Shown here: in pieces, positions 22,826 to 34,075 of the stretch
How the letters are laid out: every line of letters starts with the position of its first letter
How positions within the stretch are numbered: the first letter of the stretch is position 1
Program-made: the position numbers and the translations under genes
The notes under the pieces: model-generated
Told to the model about the DNA's origin: nothing
What the model saw: only the letters and a program-made list of their open reading frames with translations
The model's database searches: none
DNA from: Fulvia fulva
Lineage: Eukaryota > Ascomycota > Dothideomycetes > Mycosphaerellales > Mycosphaerellaceae
Reading direction: 5' to 3'
Assembly (NCBI RefSeq): GCF_020509005.1
Contig: NC_063015.1
Coordinates: 1,488,001-1,552,000, forward strand
Length of the DNA: 64,000 bases

Positions 22826-25800
22826 TCATATGCGTCGCTTCAGCGAGATACCACGAGAAGTGCTCGTGGCAGCAGGTAGGGTTTGTGCGAACCTGTCGCG
22901 ATCTGTGAATCACGTCAGCTTATTCCTACACCTTGTCTCGATCCTGAACGTACCTTGCTCGGTATCGAAACCGATGGTTATATCATCATGCTCTTCAGCA
23001 TAGTCCAGCCCTTCGAGGTTGACGAAACGTCTTCGAAGTCGATCCCCCTCGCTGACTTCGCCCTTCTCCTGGCTGGGTAGGGAAAACTTGGCGTCGACGA
23101 GCTTGACGCCCCATTTCTTCTTCTTGTCGTCGCCCTTGATCAGCTCGAAAGTGTCGGTAGTCTTGACCTGGAAGCAGAGAGAATCTGCATGGCTAAAGTC
23201 ATCCATGAAAGCGACAAGCTTGACCACACCTTCCTTGCTGATCATCTGTATGCGAACAGTGGTGGCTTCCCACTTCTTGTATATAGGCACGACCATCCGT
23301 CGGCGCGCGATGGCGAATGTTGCAGCGAGTCCCTCGAATCGAACCGTGCAGCCAGTGATGGCAGTCTGGAAGATGTGTAGGTCTTGATGGCTTGCGAAGG
23401 AGAAAGTGCGGATAGTCTGCTGCTCGAGGACGGTTTGTAAGAGCTGTCCGATGCCATGAGCAACTTGCTGATTGGACTGCCGTGTATCGATTGACATAGT
23501 CATGTCTTCTTGTGGCTCACGCAGCATTTGAATAACAGGCGCATCAGTGATAGGCAGACGAAGCAGCATCTCGCCTTTACCCAGGTTCAACCGATCAGTG
23601 ATACACCCAGTAGCATGTCTTGCCAATATGCGCAGATTCTCGGACTCGACTGTCTCAGGTATTCTGGTGTTCGGATCGTCAGAGTGGTTGTTGGTAACAC
23701 CCAGCTTCTGCCACTGGAGTCCTGCCAGAGCCGGGTGAGCTGACTGCGAGTAGCCTTCAGACTGAGACGCTGGCTCAATGTTCATACTGGTTAGAAGTGC
23801 CTTGCAAACGATAACCTCATCAGGACCGACCGTTAAGCCGTTGAGAACATCGTAAAGTGCTTGTCTGCTGCGGTCATCTTGGAAGACAAGCAGCACTCTG
23901 CATTGCCGATCATCCTCCCTTACACGAATGACCATCGCGGTGGTGCCGTTCGCAGAAGAGTCTGTCAGGAACTCAAAGTATAGTGGAGACCTCCGACCGA
24001 TATCATGGCTGACAGAACTCAGTGTCTTGTGTCCAGGGTTGGTGATCAGTAGCAGGCGATGGCCACGGTGCACTTTACGCACGCCACTTCCATCGCGGTG
24101 CTCTCCGGTCCTCTCAAAGACCAGTGCGACGCATCCCTTGACCTTATCAGCCGGAAAGGCGCTCGAGTTCGACGAATCTGCATACTGCAGCTCCGCGAGC
24201 CGTGCTTCGTGTATGAGCCTCTCGTCCGGTTCTGGTCGCAAGCTTTTCTCCACTTTGCGAGCATACTCCGATAAGTTCCAAACGGCGCGAAAGTCGCGCT
24301 CCTGCATTCGTACGCTGAGATCAAAGTTGCGTGGCAGATTCAACAGCATACCACACGAGCTTGCTTTCCACGAAACGTCACTCCAAGTCAAGCCTCTCTT
24401 CTCGTTCCTGCTAGGCGCCACTTTGATGTTGACCAGCTCGCTCTGGCTGGCAATGGCGATGCTTGTCTGATAATCTCTTCTTCCACGTAGGACTGTCATC
24501 ATGCAATCCAGAACGACACGATCGGTTTCTGCTTCTTCTGTGTTCACAAACACTTCCACCGGAAAGCGCCCATAGCAGAATGCATCTTTTGTGTCGCTTA
24601 GTGGAAGCATGTCGTAGGCATTAGGAACGCGCTTGGTCTCTTCTACCAGCACAGAATTGCTAGCATTACCGCTCAGCACTGCCGCGGCGTCCGATGTGAA
24701 GCGAGGGTACTCCAACCAGATGCGTGTGTCTTGACCCTGAATCAGCGATTGCGTAGGTGGTAGCAGATGTGCTTTGCTCGTCGACAACGAAAGTGCCTTG
24801 ATGTGTTGACGCAGGTGTGCAACGCCACGTTGTAGAGCGGCTTCAGCAGACTCAGGTCCTGCATTCTGCTGGCTAGGCTCGCCGTGGGTATCATACGGCT
24901 CCAGAGGATCGGCCAGTATCCACCAGGCTTTCGCAAGATCGACGTGTGCCTGAGTGAGGTACTCGCGCCTTTCATCTGAACGCCGTTGTTGCAGCAGTGC
25001 TTCCAGACCTGCCTTTCCCTTCAGATACCACCAAAGCCCTGCTCGTAGCCACATGTTCGGCGTACATCGATCTCGAGGAATCTCCTTCTCCGCTGTGAGA
25101 CTGAACACACCCTTCATGTGCGCTACTCGTCCGGCGAAGTCGGCGAACGCAGCATCTGCAGCTGGGTTACCATGTTCAGGTGGCTGCGGCGAGACTGAAG
25201 AGCGGGTGACCGAATGATATGAGCCAGCAGAGTTGGGCCTGGGACGGGCTGCATCTTCTTGCCGCAGATTGGCAGCATGAGACTTGGTCGGATGTGCTCC
25301 TGCTGCGAGGTAGTCTTCCGGACTCGCTCTCGAACTCAGTGGCGGTGCGTGAGGAGGCGGTTGCGGAGAGAGCCCGCTTCTGCTTGGACCCAGTACAGAC
25401 GTCCGAGGGCTGTTATTCTGCGGGCTTTGACTTCGGTCATTCGAGTATTGTTGGGACCATCGAGGAGATGGGAGCTGTGGAGAAGCAGAGGCAGCTGGCT
25501 TCAACGGCAGAGGAGAACCATCACGCGAACCTGTCCGTGAATGCGACGCACTCGGCGAAAAGTGGTTGACGCTTGAAGATGAAGCATTTGGCGTATTGAA
25601 GAACTGTGGCTTGTCGAGCGTGGGCCCAGAAGACTGGAAGATGCGATTGCGCATATCTCCGGGAGATGTTGATCGTTCCCGAGACGAGTCTTGTGGTACA
25701 CTCATATTTTGAGATGCGGAAGGCGGCGGAGCAGCTCGGAAAGGTATCGTTCTGATCTCTGGTGCCTGCCTGTTGCGTGTGAAGTCGTCTTCCCGCGACG

Positions 25801-27382
25801 GCATTTGTTGATGCGCATACTGTCCTAGACCATCACGCGGTGGTAATCGTTGGTGCATCGCTAGGTCCGGCTGCGAGATCTGTGGCACGCGTTGCTCACT
25901 GGGTGCTTGTCGTAGACCAGTGGTCCTTCCAGAGGTGTGTGATCGATCTCGCGAGCCCGAGTCTTCACTCTGATATGACTGATAAGCAGGAGAAGACTGC
26001 TGCGACCTTCTGAATCCTGTCGTCCTTGTCTGTCTCGAGGATACAGGCTCCGACTGCTGCGCAGCCTCTGTCACCATGTCCCGCGAGTGCCGCTTGATGT
26101 ACTTTGGATCATCGAATGGATCCGGTGCTTCAGGCGCAGTCCCTGGCGTGTCGTCACCACTCTGCGGCGAGAGGATGACCGGCTGCGGTGTGTCAACCGA
26201 GGAAGCAGATTGCTGCTGTGGAAGTGCTGAATGAGGATGATGCCCCGCAGGCGAGAATAAAGTCTCATACTCTGACGCCGGTGCTGTCTGGGGATGCGGA
26301 AGTGGCCACTGTGAGCTGCTTGTCGGTTCCTGACGTCCTACAAAATCTGGCTGTGCATGCGAGCTTCGTGGTGGAGAGTCGTCGTCCTCCTCGTCGCGTT
26401 GGATCAGCATGCTCGCACGCCTGAACGCCATCCCCTCGCTTACGCTTTGTTCTCTGCGCTTCTGTGCGACTGGGGACGCAGCGTCGGCTGGTGACAGTCC
26501 ACCATAGTTCTTCCTCGCACTTAGCGCTTCGCCTAGTGCTCGTGGCTCAGCTTGTCTTTGTGCCACATGTGTGTCAATCGTCGGTCTATCTCTTGTGCTT
26601 GGCCTTTCCTGACCGCCCGTCGCCGAGTTACCTTGGAATGGATCGAGTCTAGTCGTGTCTATGGGTGTATCTAGAGGAGTGGTGTGTTCAAGGCTTGGAT
26701 CGTGGTTTTCGAGTCCGGTCGGCGTTCGTCCAATACTAGGCCTATGAGGGTCTGTCTCTTGCGATGTCGGGGCGTACTTCCTTTGCATAGCAGGCGAGAA
26801 CTCATTGTGTGACGTATTGACTCGCCGCATGGGTGGTGGCACGATGTCGTCTTCGTCTGGCTGCTTCACCTGGACCTGTGGAGGCAGTCCTCGTGCAGGA
26901 GCAACGAGAGGTGGTGACCGCGGCCATTGCCCTTCGGTGGGTTTCCTCTCTGAGGTCGATCGTGCCACCGCCGCCTTCGTCCTTGAGATCTCCCTAGGTG
27001 GATCGGGTGCCTCATCGCCTCCTTCACCAATGATCTCTGGTACTGTCTTCACGAAGCCCACTGTCAAGCCGGGCCTTCTCACTCGCTTTGTAACGAACCT
27101 CCCTCCTCTCGGTGAAGGGGTACTGCCTCCCACTGCTTTTTGTACCTCGTGCGCATCCGGCCAGCGTTTCGCGATCGCGATATCGATCTTGGGGACATTC
27201 TTCTCCGTGCTCGGCTTAAGGAAGTCCGCCACATCGTCGTCCAGCTTATACGCCGCATTCCCATTGCCATTGCCATTGCCATTGTCATTGTTGTTGGTGT
27301 CCTGCTCCTTGAAGATCTTGCCCCACTTGCTCTTCTTCAAGAAGGAGCTCTTGGACGGCTTCGCGTCCTGCGTGTCTGCCAT
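22826..27382 (-). CDS. large conserved fungal protein, 1,501 aa, disordered N-terminal half and folded C-terminal half
   Basis: ATG at 27382 (MADTQDAKPSKSSFLKKSKWGKIF). One long exon (22954-27382), a 51-nt intron (22903-22953, GTACGT...CACAG) and a short last exon ending RGISLKRRI at 22826; the splice replaces a frame that would otherwise stop at 22910. Residues about 30-750 are rich in Ser, Pro, Gln and Arg with an Asn-Gly run, thus probably disordered and phosphorylated. The conserved part starts at about NMWLRAGLWWYLKGKAGLE and has AWWILADPLEPYD, then beta-rich segments. No enzyme motif seen. It is the kind of Pezizomycotina-specific protein usually left uncharacterised. Confidence 0.85.
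27261..27299. repeat. hexanucleotide microsatellite coding for Asn-Gly
   Basis: Near-perfect repeats of ccattg on the plus strand, encoding NGNGNGN near residue 35 of the large protein. In-frame length changes would be tolerated; a likely polymorphic site. Confidence 0.75.
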
Positions 27383-28796
27383 GGCGCCAAAGACCGAGTA
27401 TTAGTGTATTAGAAGGGAATCCAGTGACCAGCACCAGAAGTTCGAGGAAAGTCAAGCCAAGGCGTCTCAGAGGAAAGGATAGGTCTGGTCGAGGTATTCA
27501 CTCGCGTGCTCAGAACCCTACCAGCGCCAGCCCGTGTCACATGGAATGCCGGTGTTTGGGTACCCGGAAGCGCAACGAGACCCTGGCAACTCTCAATACC
27601 CGAAAGCCGCGTCACATTCGTGTGGTGCTGTGAGCCATGAAAGCGAGAAAGAAGATGGACATGCAACGAACGACAACGCAACAGCTCACCACGCACGCCA
27701 CAGCACAACAGACATCGACCATTCCGCGCCAAGTCGTATTCGAGAGCACTCACCGTGGTCGACACGGAGAGTCGCATGGAACCTTATTGTAAGCGCAGTG
27801 CATCGCGGTTAAATATAGCCACCGAACAACAGGCGTGTTTCGAGCCTCTCCACCAGAGCAGTGCACCGCGGCTTTTCGTGCCCCTCCATCTCCCACCACT
27901 TCGCCTCATCCGTACTCAACTGTGCTTGGTGAACACAGTGAAGTACTTGTGACGATGCCAACCAAGTTCCGAGTCTCGCAGCATGCTGCCATTCCAACTC
28001 TTTCGTTGGCATCTCACAACATAACACGAGCTGTAGAGCCCAACAATCTCCGACGACAACCCCATCGGTCATACCACGGGTTGTGACCTCTTCTCCAAGT
28101 TGTGCCACCGTTCGCCCATGGGTATCCGCATGAAGAAAAGCGAACTTGGTGGCGAGGTGGACATCGCCAGGAAAACAAACAGCAGAGCCACAACACGCCC
28201 AACATCTGCCGTACATGTAATTGTGGTAAAGCAGACAATCGCTCGATGTTGCTATCGTGGCCGATCGCATCGATGACTGAATGTTAATCGGCATCAACGG
28301 GATGTGACCAAGCATCATCGCTGTGGGCTTCAACTTACGTTCTTATCTAATACATGTATCTTTTCTGGTGAAGAGCTTCACAAGGGGCTACTGCACATAT
28401 GAGGCTCTACAACTGTCTCAAGGGTCGTTCTGTAGGCTGTCCTGACAGCTTTCTGTGCAAATGTGCTTTCTAGCATTGTCGCAGTCATATCTGCTGCCTC
28501 ATCATATACACCTCGTGGTCTTCCAGCTCACCAAGTCAATTGGTACTGCCCTTTCGTGTACATAGCATCGAGTTTGGCTTGAAGCTAGATTACAGTTCGA
28601 ACATACGACAACGTGATCACAGTGGGAAGAAAGGGACAACGATCTTGTCTCGAGAAGAGCATTTTCATATCATATATGCAGTCTACTTTTCAGCTCATCG
28701 GCGTGTGCCAGATGATTGTTGCAGCCGTGTTTGTTACCTTGCAGGTATCGTAACGTGTCCATGCATGCATCTTCTATCCACGTCTCAGCTCTTCTT
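27383..28796. other. 1.4-kb intergenic region, no gene supported
   Basis: Promoter of the 1,501-aa gene and 3' flank of the cyclophilin gene. A minus-strand frame at 27809-28333 (174 codons) has low protein character and no family resemblance, and I leave it out. Confidence 0.4.
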
Positions 28797-29608
28797 CTAC
28801 AAGACACCGGACTTGACGATGGTTGGTGGGCCCTCCTTGTACTTGATGGCACCACTGCTAGTACCGCAAGCCTCAATCGACTTGACAATGCCCTTGGACT
28901 CGGCATCATCATCTGGCACCTCGCCGAAGACGACGTGCCTACCATCGAGCCAGCTGGTGACGACGGTGGTGACGAAGAACTGCGAGCCGTTGGTGTTTGG
29001 GCCGGCGTTGGCCATGGAGAGGAGGAATGGCTTGTTGTGGGTGAGCTTGAAGTTCTCGTCGGCGAACTTCTCGCCGTAGATGGACTTTCCACCGGTGCCC
29101 TGTGAAGGTGTTAGCAGGCAGGCTTCGACTGGAGTGTAGTCGTGGTCTTGTCACTCACGTTACCACGGGTGAAGTCACCACCTTGAAGCATGAACTCTGG
29201 GATCACACGGTGGAACTTGGAGCCAGCGTAGCCGAAGCCCTTCTCGCCAGTGCAAAGAGCGCGGAAGTTCTCGGCGGTCTTTGGGACAACATCGTCGAAG
29301 AGGTCGAAGTTGATGCGGCCGGAGCGTGCTGCAACCACATGTCAGCTCGAGGTGAATGTGGAGTGAGCCCTAATGGCTGCGATGAATGCCATTGAGCATG
29401 GAGACAACTTACGCTTAGCAGACTCGTCCTTGCTGATGACCTTGCCGTTGGTGTCGGTCTTGAGCTCTGGACCAGTCCAGGTGACGTCGAAGTAAGCCTT
29501 GATGACCATGTTTGCGGATGATGCGTGGAAGCAACGGTTGAAAGTTGGCTGGCAGGTTCTGAAGGTGTTGAAGGTGGTTGGTCTGAGGAGTGTTGAGGGA
29601 GAAAACAT
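28797..29608 (-). CDS. cyclophilin-type peptidyl-prolyl isomerase with mitochondrial and cytosolic starts
   Basis: Exons 29413-29608, 29159-29328, 28797-29099 (introns 83 and 58-59 nt), 222 aa. The catalytic core is complete: [19 protein letters not shown] (active-site Arg), [17 protein letters not shown] read here as [17 protein letters not shown], and the cyclosporin-contact Trp in [13 protein letters not shown]. Residues 1-33 ([17 protein letters not shown], then RCFHASSAN) form a basic, Ser/Arg-rich presequence ending in an MPP/Oct1-like RCFHAS. Met34 (29509) starts the canonical cytosolic form and has the stronger start context (aaacATGg). Neurospora makes both forms from one gene, so the same is likely here. 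Confidence 0.95.
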
Positions 29609-30246
29609 TGTAGAAGAAGGTGGGGTTTTCTTGAGCTGGCGTCACTTGGGTCAGCTCGAGAATTCTGCCCCGCCATCGGTAGATTCAGGGCAAGTGAAGC
29701 TCTCAGAGTGCGTTGCCACAGCTGCGTGTGCTGGTTGGGAGGTACAACTTGGCTGTGCCGGCCCATTGCGCATTGTGCATCGGCATGACGCCCAGCAATG
29801 CATGGCAGGTCGGACAGGAGTCATGTGAGATGGTCGGCTTACCGGTATAGTACAGCTGATGCAATGGGCAAGTCTGGCACAAAATGTTCATCAGCCACGT
29901 TTCTGTGTGCTAGTTCTAGGGGCTCGTGGCGTGGGATCCAGAGCGATCAAGGACGACTTACTACTGTACAATGCAGAACAGTACCAACAGAGATGAAAGG
30001 TAGATACGATAGTACAGATTGAGTTGGAGAAACGAGCCATCGATGGGAGAAGTCTTCATTCGTGAAGCCATCGACTCGCACGGACCTTCCACTCTGAGTA
30101 GCGCGTTCAGGGACATCGGCTTCAACACCACGTTGCTAGGACAAAGCCCGTTATTGTGAACATCACTCTGCTACACCACAGCTACTGTGCTGCGACCCCT
30201 TCCTTGTGTCTTGTGTGTACTCGCGTTCCATCAACCGACCGCCAAC
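29609..30246. promoter_or_regulatory. bidirectional intergenic region between cyclophilin and epsin
   Basis: 638 bases between divergent starts. No gene-like frame, repeat or obvious TATA box. Confidence 0.35.
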
Positions 30247-31905
30247 ATGGATCTCAACAGCATTCGCGACCAGGTCAGCCAGCTGACGCTCTACGACATC
30301 AAGGCCGGTGTGCGGAAGGTACAAAATGGTGCGCATGTGGATGAGGCATTGGCTGGGAAATGTAGGAGCTGACTGGATATTAGCCGTCATGAACTACACC
30401 GAGATGGAAGCCAAGGTCAGGGAAGCCACAAACAACGAACCATGGGGTGCTTCCTCGACCATGATGCAGGAGATCGCGAACGGCACATTCAACTAGTATG
30501 CACATGGATAGTCCGGACAATTCCAAAATACTAACAACTTGACAGCCAACTGCTCAACGAGATCATGCCTATGATATACAAACGATTCACCGAAAAGTCC
30601 GCAGAGGAATGGCGCCAAATCTACAAAGCACTGCAGCTGATGGAGTTCCTAATCAAGAACGGCTCGGAGCGCGTGATTGACGACGCACGATCCCACTTGT
30701 CCCTACTCAAGATGCTCCGGCAATTTCACTACATCGATCAGAACGGCAAAGACCAAGGTATCAACGTACGAAACCGAAGCAAAGAGCTCACCGACCTTCT
30801 GAGTGACGTCGACCGGATACGTCAGGAACGTAAAAAGGCACGAACCACAAAGAACAAGTATGGAGGCGTGGAGGGTGGTGCTGGCCTCGGGTCGGGAGGG
30901 TTTAGCTCAGGCAGTTCCGGGCGGTACGGAGGCTTTGGCAGTGAGAGTGCCGGACAATCAACGTTTGGTGGGAACACAAGAGGTGTATACGGTGATGGAG
31001 GAGGTTTCGGAGGAGAACAGCACGATGAGTACGACGAGGGCGGACGAACAAATACCGCTGAGAGGTTCGACGAGTACGATGAGTACGATGATGGTGGTGC
31101 GACTGCTCCCACCGCTCGACGGAAAACAACAGCACCACCCAAAGCAAAGGCGAAGAAGGCAGAACCGCCAAAGCCGAAGGAGCCTGAAGTGGACCTGTTC
31201 GACTTTGGCGATGATGAGCCAGCCACAACCATAGCGCCCTCGAACGGCGCATCCTCGTCGGCAATCCTGGCCGCTCCACCCTCTCAAGCAGCCCCAGCAC
31301 CAGCGGACGATGATGATTTCGACGACTTCCAATCTGCAACTCCTGCCGCAGCTGCACCCGCACCATTGGCAGCACCAAGCATTCCCAAGCCAAATTACAG
31401 CTCGTTCTCTACTTCGTCGAGCACACAGTACGCACAGCCCACGCCACAATCCGGATCGCAGAACGCAGCCTTTGGCAATCTTCTCTCGACTACTTCGCCG
31501 ACTAGGTCAGCCACCCCCTCTATGTCAGGCTTCTCCTCGCCGCCACTAGCACAAGCGCAGAAGCCAACTGGATACCAGCCTACAGGACCCAACTACTTCA
31601 CGTCAGTGCAGGTTGGACAGCCTCAACAGCCTGGCACGCCGGGATCTGGTGTCACTTCTCCAGTCGGCCAGATTAGCGCGAAGCCAGTTCAGAAGAAGGC
31701 TGGCGGGGACGCTTTTGCTGGTCTGCTGGCCGGGAGTGGCATGAAGAAGAATCAAACAGCGCAGAAGGGACCAACGATTGCAGACATGGCCAAGCAAAAA
31801 ACCCAGGCTGGTCTGTATGGTGCAAATGCGCCGGCTGCTATGCCTGCTCAGTCGCAGCAGAAGCCAAATACCGGCAGCAGTGGTCTCGACGATCTGCTAG
31901 GGTAG
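30247..31905 (+). CDS. ENT3: ENTH-domain epsin, Ent3/EpsinR-like clathrin adaptor
   Basis: Adaptor that binds phosphoinositides and clathrin coats at trans-Golgi/endosomes. Exons 30247-30328, 30384-30495, 30546-31905 (introns 55 and 50 nt), 517 aa. The ENTH domain spans residues 1-160 (VMNYTEMEAKVREATN, WGASSTMMQEIA, YKALQLMEFLIKNGSERV). The rest is low-complexity: Gly-rich, then acidic motifs VDLFDFGDD and DDDFDDFQSA of the kind that bind adaptin gamma-ear domains, then Ser/Pro/Gln-rich sequence ending SGLDDLLG. ENTH sequence and ear-binding motifs suit Ent3 better than the endocytic Ent1/2, which carry UIM repeats. Confidence 0.9.
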
Positions 31906-32156
31906 ACCAAGATGAAGTATAGCCTGTGAAGATAGAATGCATTGAGAACATCAGAATGTGCACATGTTCCAAGTCGTGTTGCACCTTCCTCGTGAAGCTG
32001 TGCTGGGATGACTAATCCGCCAAGTCTTCGCTCGAATTGACGCCCACAGGCGGAAGGCACGACCCTCCAGTTTTGGGACTTCCGCGAGATCTCGACAACT
32101 TCACAGGCAGCGGAGCCAACCAAACAACCCGATACACCCAACCCAACACCGCCGTC

Positions 32157-32764
32157 ATGTCTGCCAGAATCTCCACCAGCGGTAACAAGCTGAAGATGAC
32201 CCTCGGTCTGCCAGTGTACGTCCACGAACACCCACATCCAATGCGGCCGATCGCAAACCTCGAACAAAAATCCTTGCGAACGACCACCACCCACGAATAC
32301 ATCGCGACAACATGAGAAAGAGCTAGATCACTAACAATTGAATAGCGGCGCAGTCATGAACTGCTGTGACAACTCCGGCGCTCGCAACCTCTACATCATC
32401 TCCGTCAAGGGCATCGGTGCACGACTCAACCGTCTCCCCGCCGCCGGTGTCGGTGACATGGTCATGGCCACCGTCAAGAAGGGAAAGCCAGAGTTGAGGA
32501 AGAAGGTCATGCCAGCAGTCATCGTCCGACAGAGCAAGCCATGGAGGAGAGCAGACGGTGTCTACCTGTACTTTGAGGACAACGCGGGTGTCATCGTCAA
32601 CCCCAAGGGTGAGATGAAGGGATCGGCTATCACTGGTCCTGTGGGTAAGGAGGCTGCGGAGCTTTGGCCGGTAAGTGGTGATACAAAGATGCTGATGGGA
32701 TGTTTGGGCAAGAAAGCTGACTTTGACATAGCGTATTGCCTCCAACTCCGGTGTTGTGATGTGA
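32157..32764 (+). CDS. RPL23: 60S ribosomal protein L23 (uL14)
   Basis: Core protein of the large subunit near the sarcin-ricin loop and subunit interface. Exons 32157-32215 ([19 protein letters not shown]), 32346-32670 and 32732-32764 ([10 protein letters not shown]), with introns of 130 and 61 nt; 138 aa, standard length. The central exon holds [21 protein letters not shown] and the [16 protein letters not shown] stretch. A long first intron right after the start region is usual for fungal ribosomal protein genes. Confidence 0.97.
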
Positions 32765-33085
32765 GATGCTTTCTGGGAACAAATCGGGACTTCATGCATA
32801 AGGAAGGAGCAGGCGTTATAGAGACAGCTAGCTCGGTGCCACTGAACGCGCCACATGAAAGGAGCGCTGGTCTTCTTTGGCCTAACGAACAAAATTCTCC
32901 AGCTTGCCTTGCATCTTCTCATTATTCAGCTTCCCAGTCCTTTGACACCTGCAACACGAGATGTTACCTGCATAATCATGCAGGTGTTTGTTGTTTTCGC
33001 TCACACGTCTTCAGACACTCTACTCTCCTTTGTGTGCACTAGGTCTCGATATCCGCTTCGAACTTCTCATCACCTGCGGCAGCCA
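32765..33085. other. 3' flank of RPL23, no gene seen
   Basis: The RPL23 stop is followed by sequence without a convincing frame. Confidence 0.35.
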
Positions 33086-33316
33086 TTAAATCACCACCAC
33101 CCGAGAGCCCTTCTTAAGCCCAGACACGGCATCGTGGATCAAGTCATCTCCCTGAGCCGCCACATCTGTGTTTCGGCTGACGATAGACTGGGCTGAAGTA
33201 GCAGCAGCACTTATACCCACCTGTCTCAAAAAACGATTATACACACCGAGCACAGATCCTGCCGCAAGCACGCCCGGCACAACTATTCGGAACATCAACA
33301 TTTGGGAGCACATCAT
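33086..33316 (-). CDS. possible small membrane-anchored protein, up to 76 aa
   Basis: Frame with two early ATGs; the more natural start is the later one (MFRIVVPGVLAAGSVLGVYN). An N-terminal hydrophobic segment is followed by a polar tail ending GLKKGSRVVVI. The layout fits a small signal-anchored protein, for instance mitochondrial or ER, but I recognise no family. Real ATG and a balanced composition are the only support. Confidence 0.35.
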   Translation of the reverse strand: MMCSQMLMFRIVVPGVLAAGSVLGVYNRFLRQVGISAAATSAQSIVSRNTDVAAQGDDLIHDAVSGLKKGSRVVVI

Positions 33317-33928
33317 CTAGTGGTGGCTCGTCGCTCTGCCCATGAAGCGACAGAGGTCCTTTCCCCGGCTTCGGACGTCTCGATCATCCTGCTGGTGCTG
33401 TCTTACAAGCAATGCCGCATCAGCACTGACGATTGCATTTGCATAGCCGATGACACTGTTCGGTGGATCCAGGGCTTGTAGCAGAGTTGATTATCGGTTT
33501 CGATAGCGAGCAGGTCATCAACAAGCATTCGACGAGCACTCAAGGGACGAAAGTTACTACAAGGGGCTGTGCTGTATTGCTGTGCTCTCGAACAGGAGAA
33601 CAGCTCTGGAGACTTCAAAGTAGCGCTCTTGGTCCAACGACAGCACGAAGTGGTCAGCAGGATCAATTTCGCCAGTAGTCATCAAAGGGTGGATCTGTTG
33701 CACGATCACGACCTCCACGTCTCTTTGATGGCGCCCTTGGACAGGATCACGCAAGATCTACTTGGCTCTCAGTGTCAACTCGAGGCGCGTTCTGGCATTG
33801 CAGCAATGTTGCCAGATGAATGGCTTCACGACACTAGATGCCCATCCATTCACCTGCATGTGGTACGGACTTCATTCACACCCAGGCATTATGTGCTTAG
33901 CGTTATGCTTTATTCTCTCGAGGTCAGC

Positions 33929-33936
33929 TATAAAAG
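33929..33936 (+). promoter_or_regulatory. TATA box of the RING-like gene
   Basis: tataaaag, 140 bases before the ATG at 34076. It argues that the open frame continuing upstream of 34076 is not translated. Confidence 0.5.
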
Positions 33937-34075
33937 TCTCGCTGCACTCGAACAGACTGCAAGACTGCACCGCATCGCATCACCTCTTCCGACCGCAGTC
34001 GCATCCGAACAAGGACGATACAGTCGAGCAGTGTTCGATACGTTCCATACACAACTAAGTCTCCTTACCGCCAGT

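Noticed and set aside
27809..28333. 174-codon minus-strand ORF
   Set aside because: Unbalanced composition and no family resemblance; probably promoter sequence.
33569..34075. Upstream extension of the RING-like ORF
   Set aside because: Contains a TATA box (33929) and reads poorly as protein; start placed at 34076.
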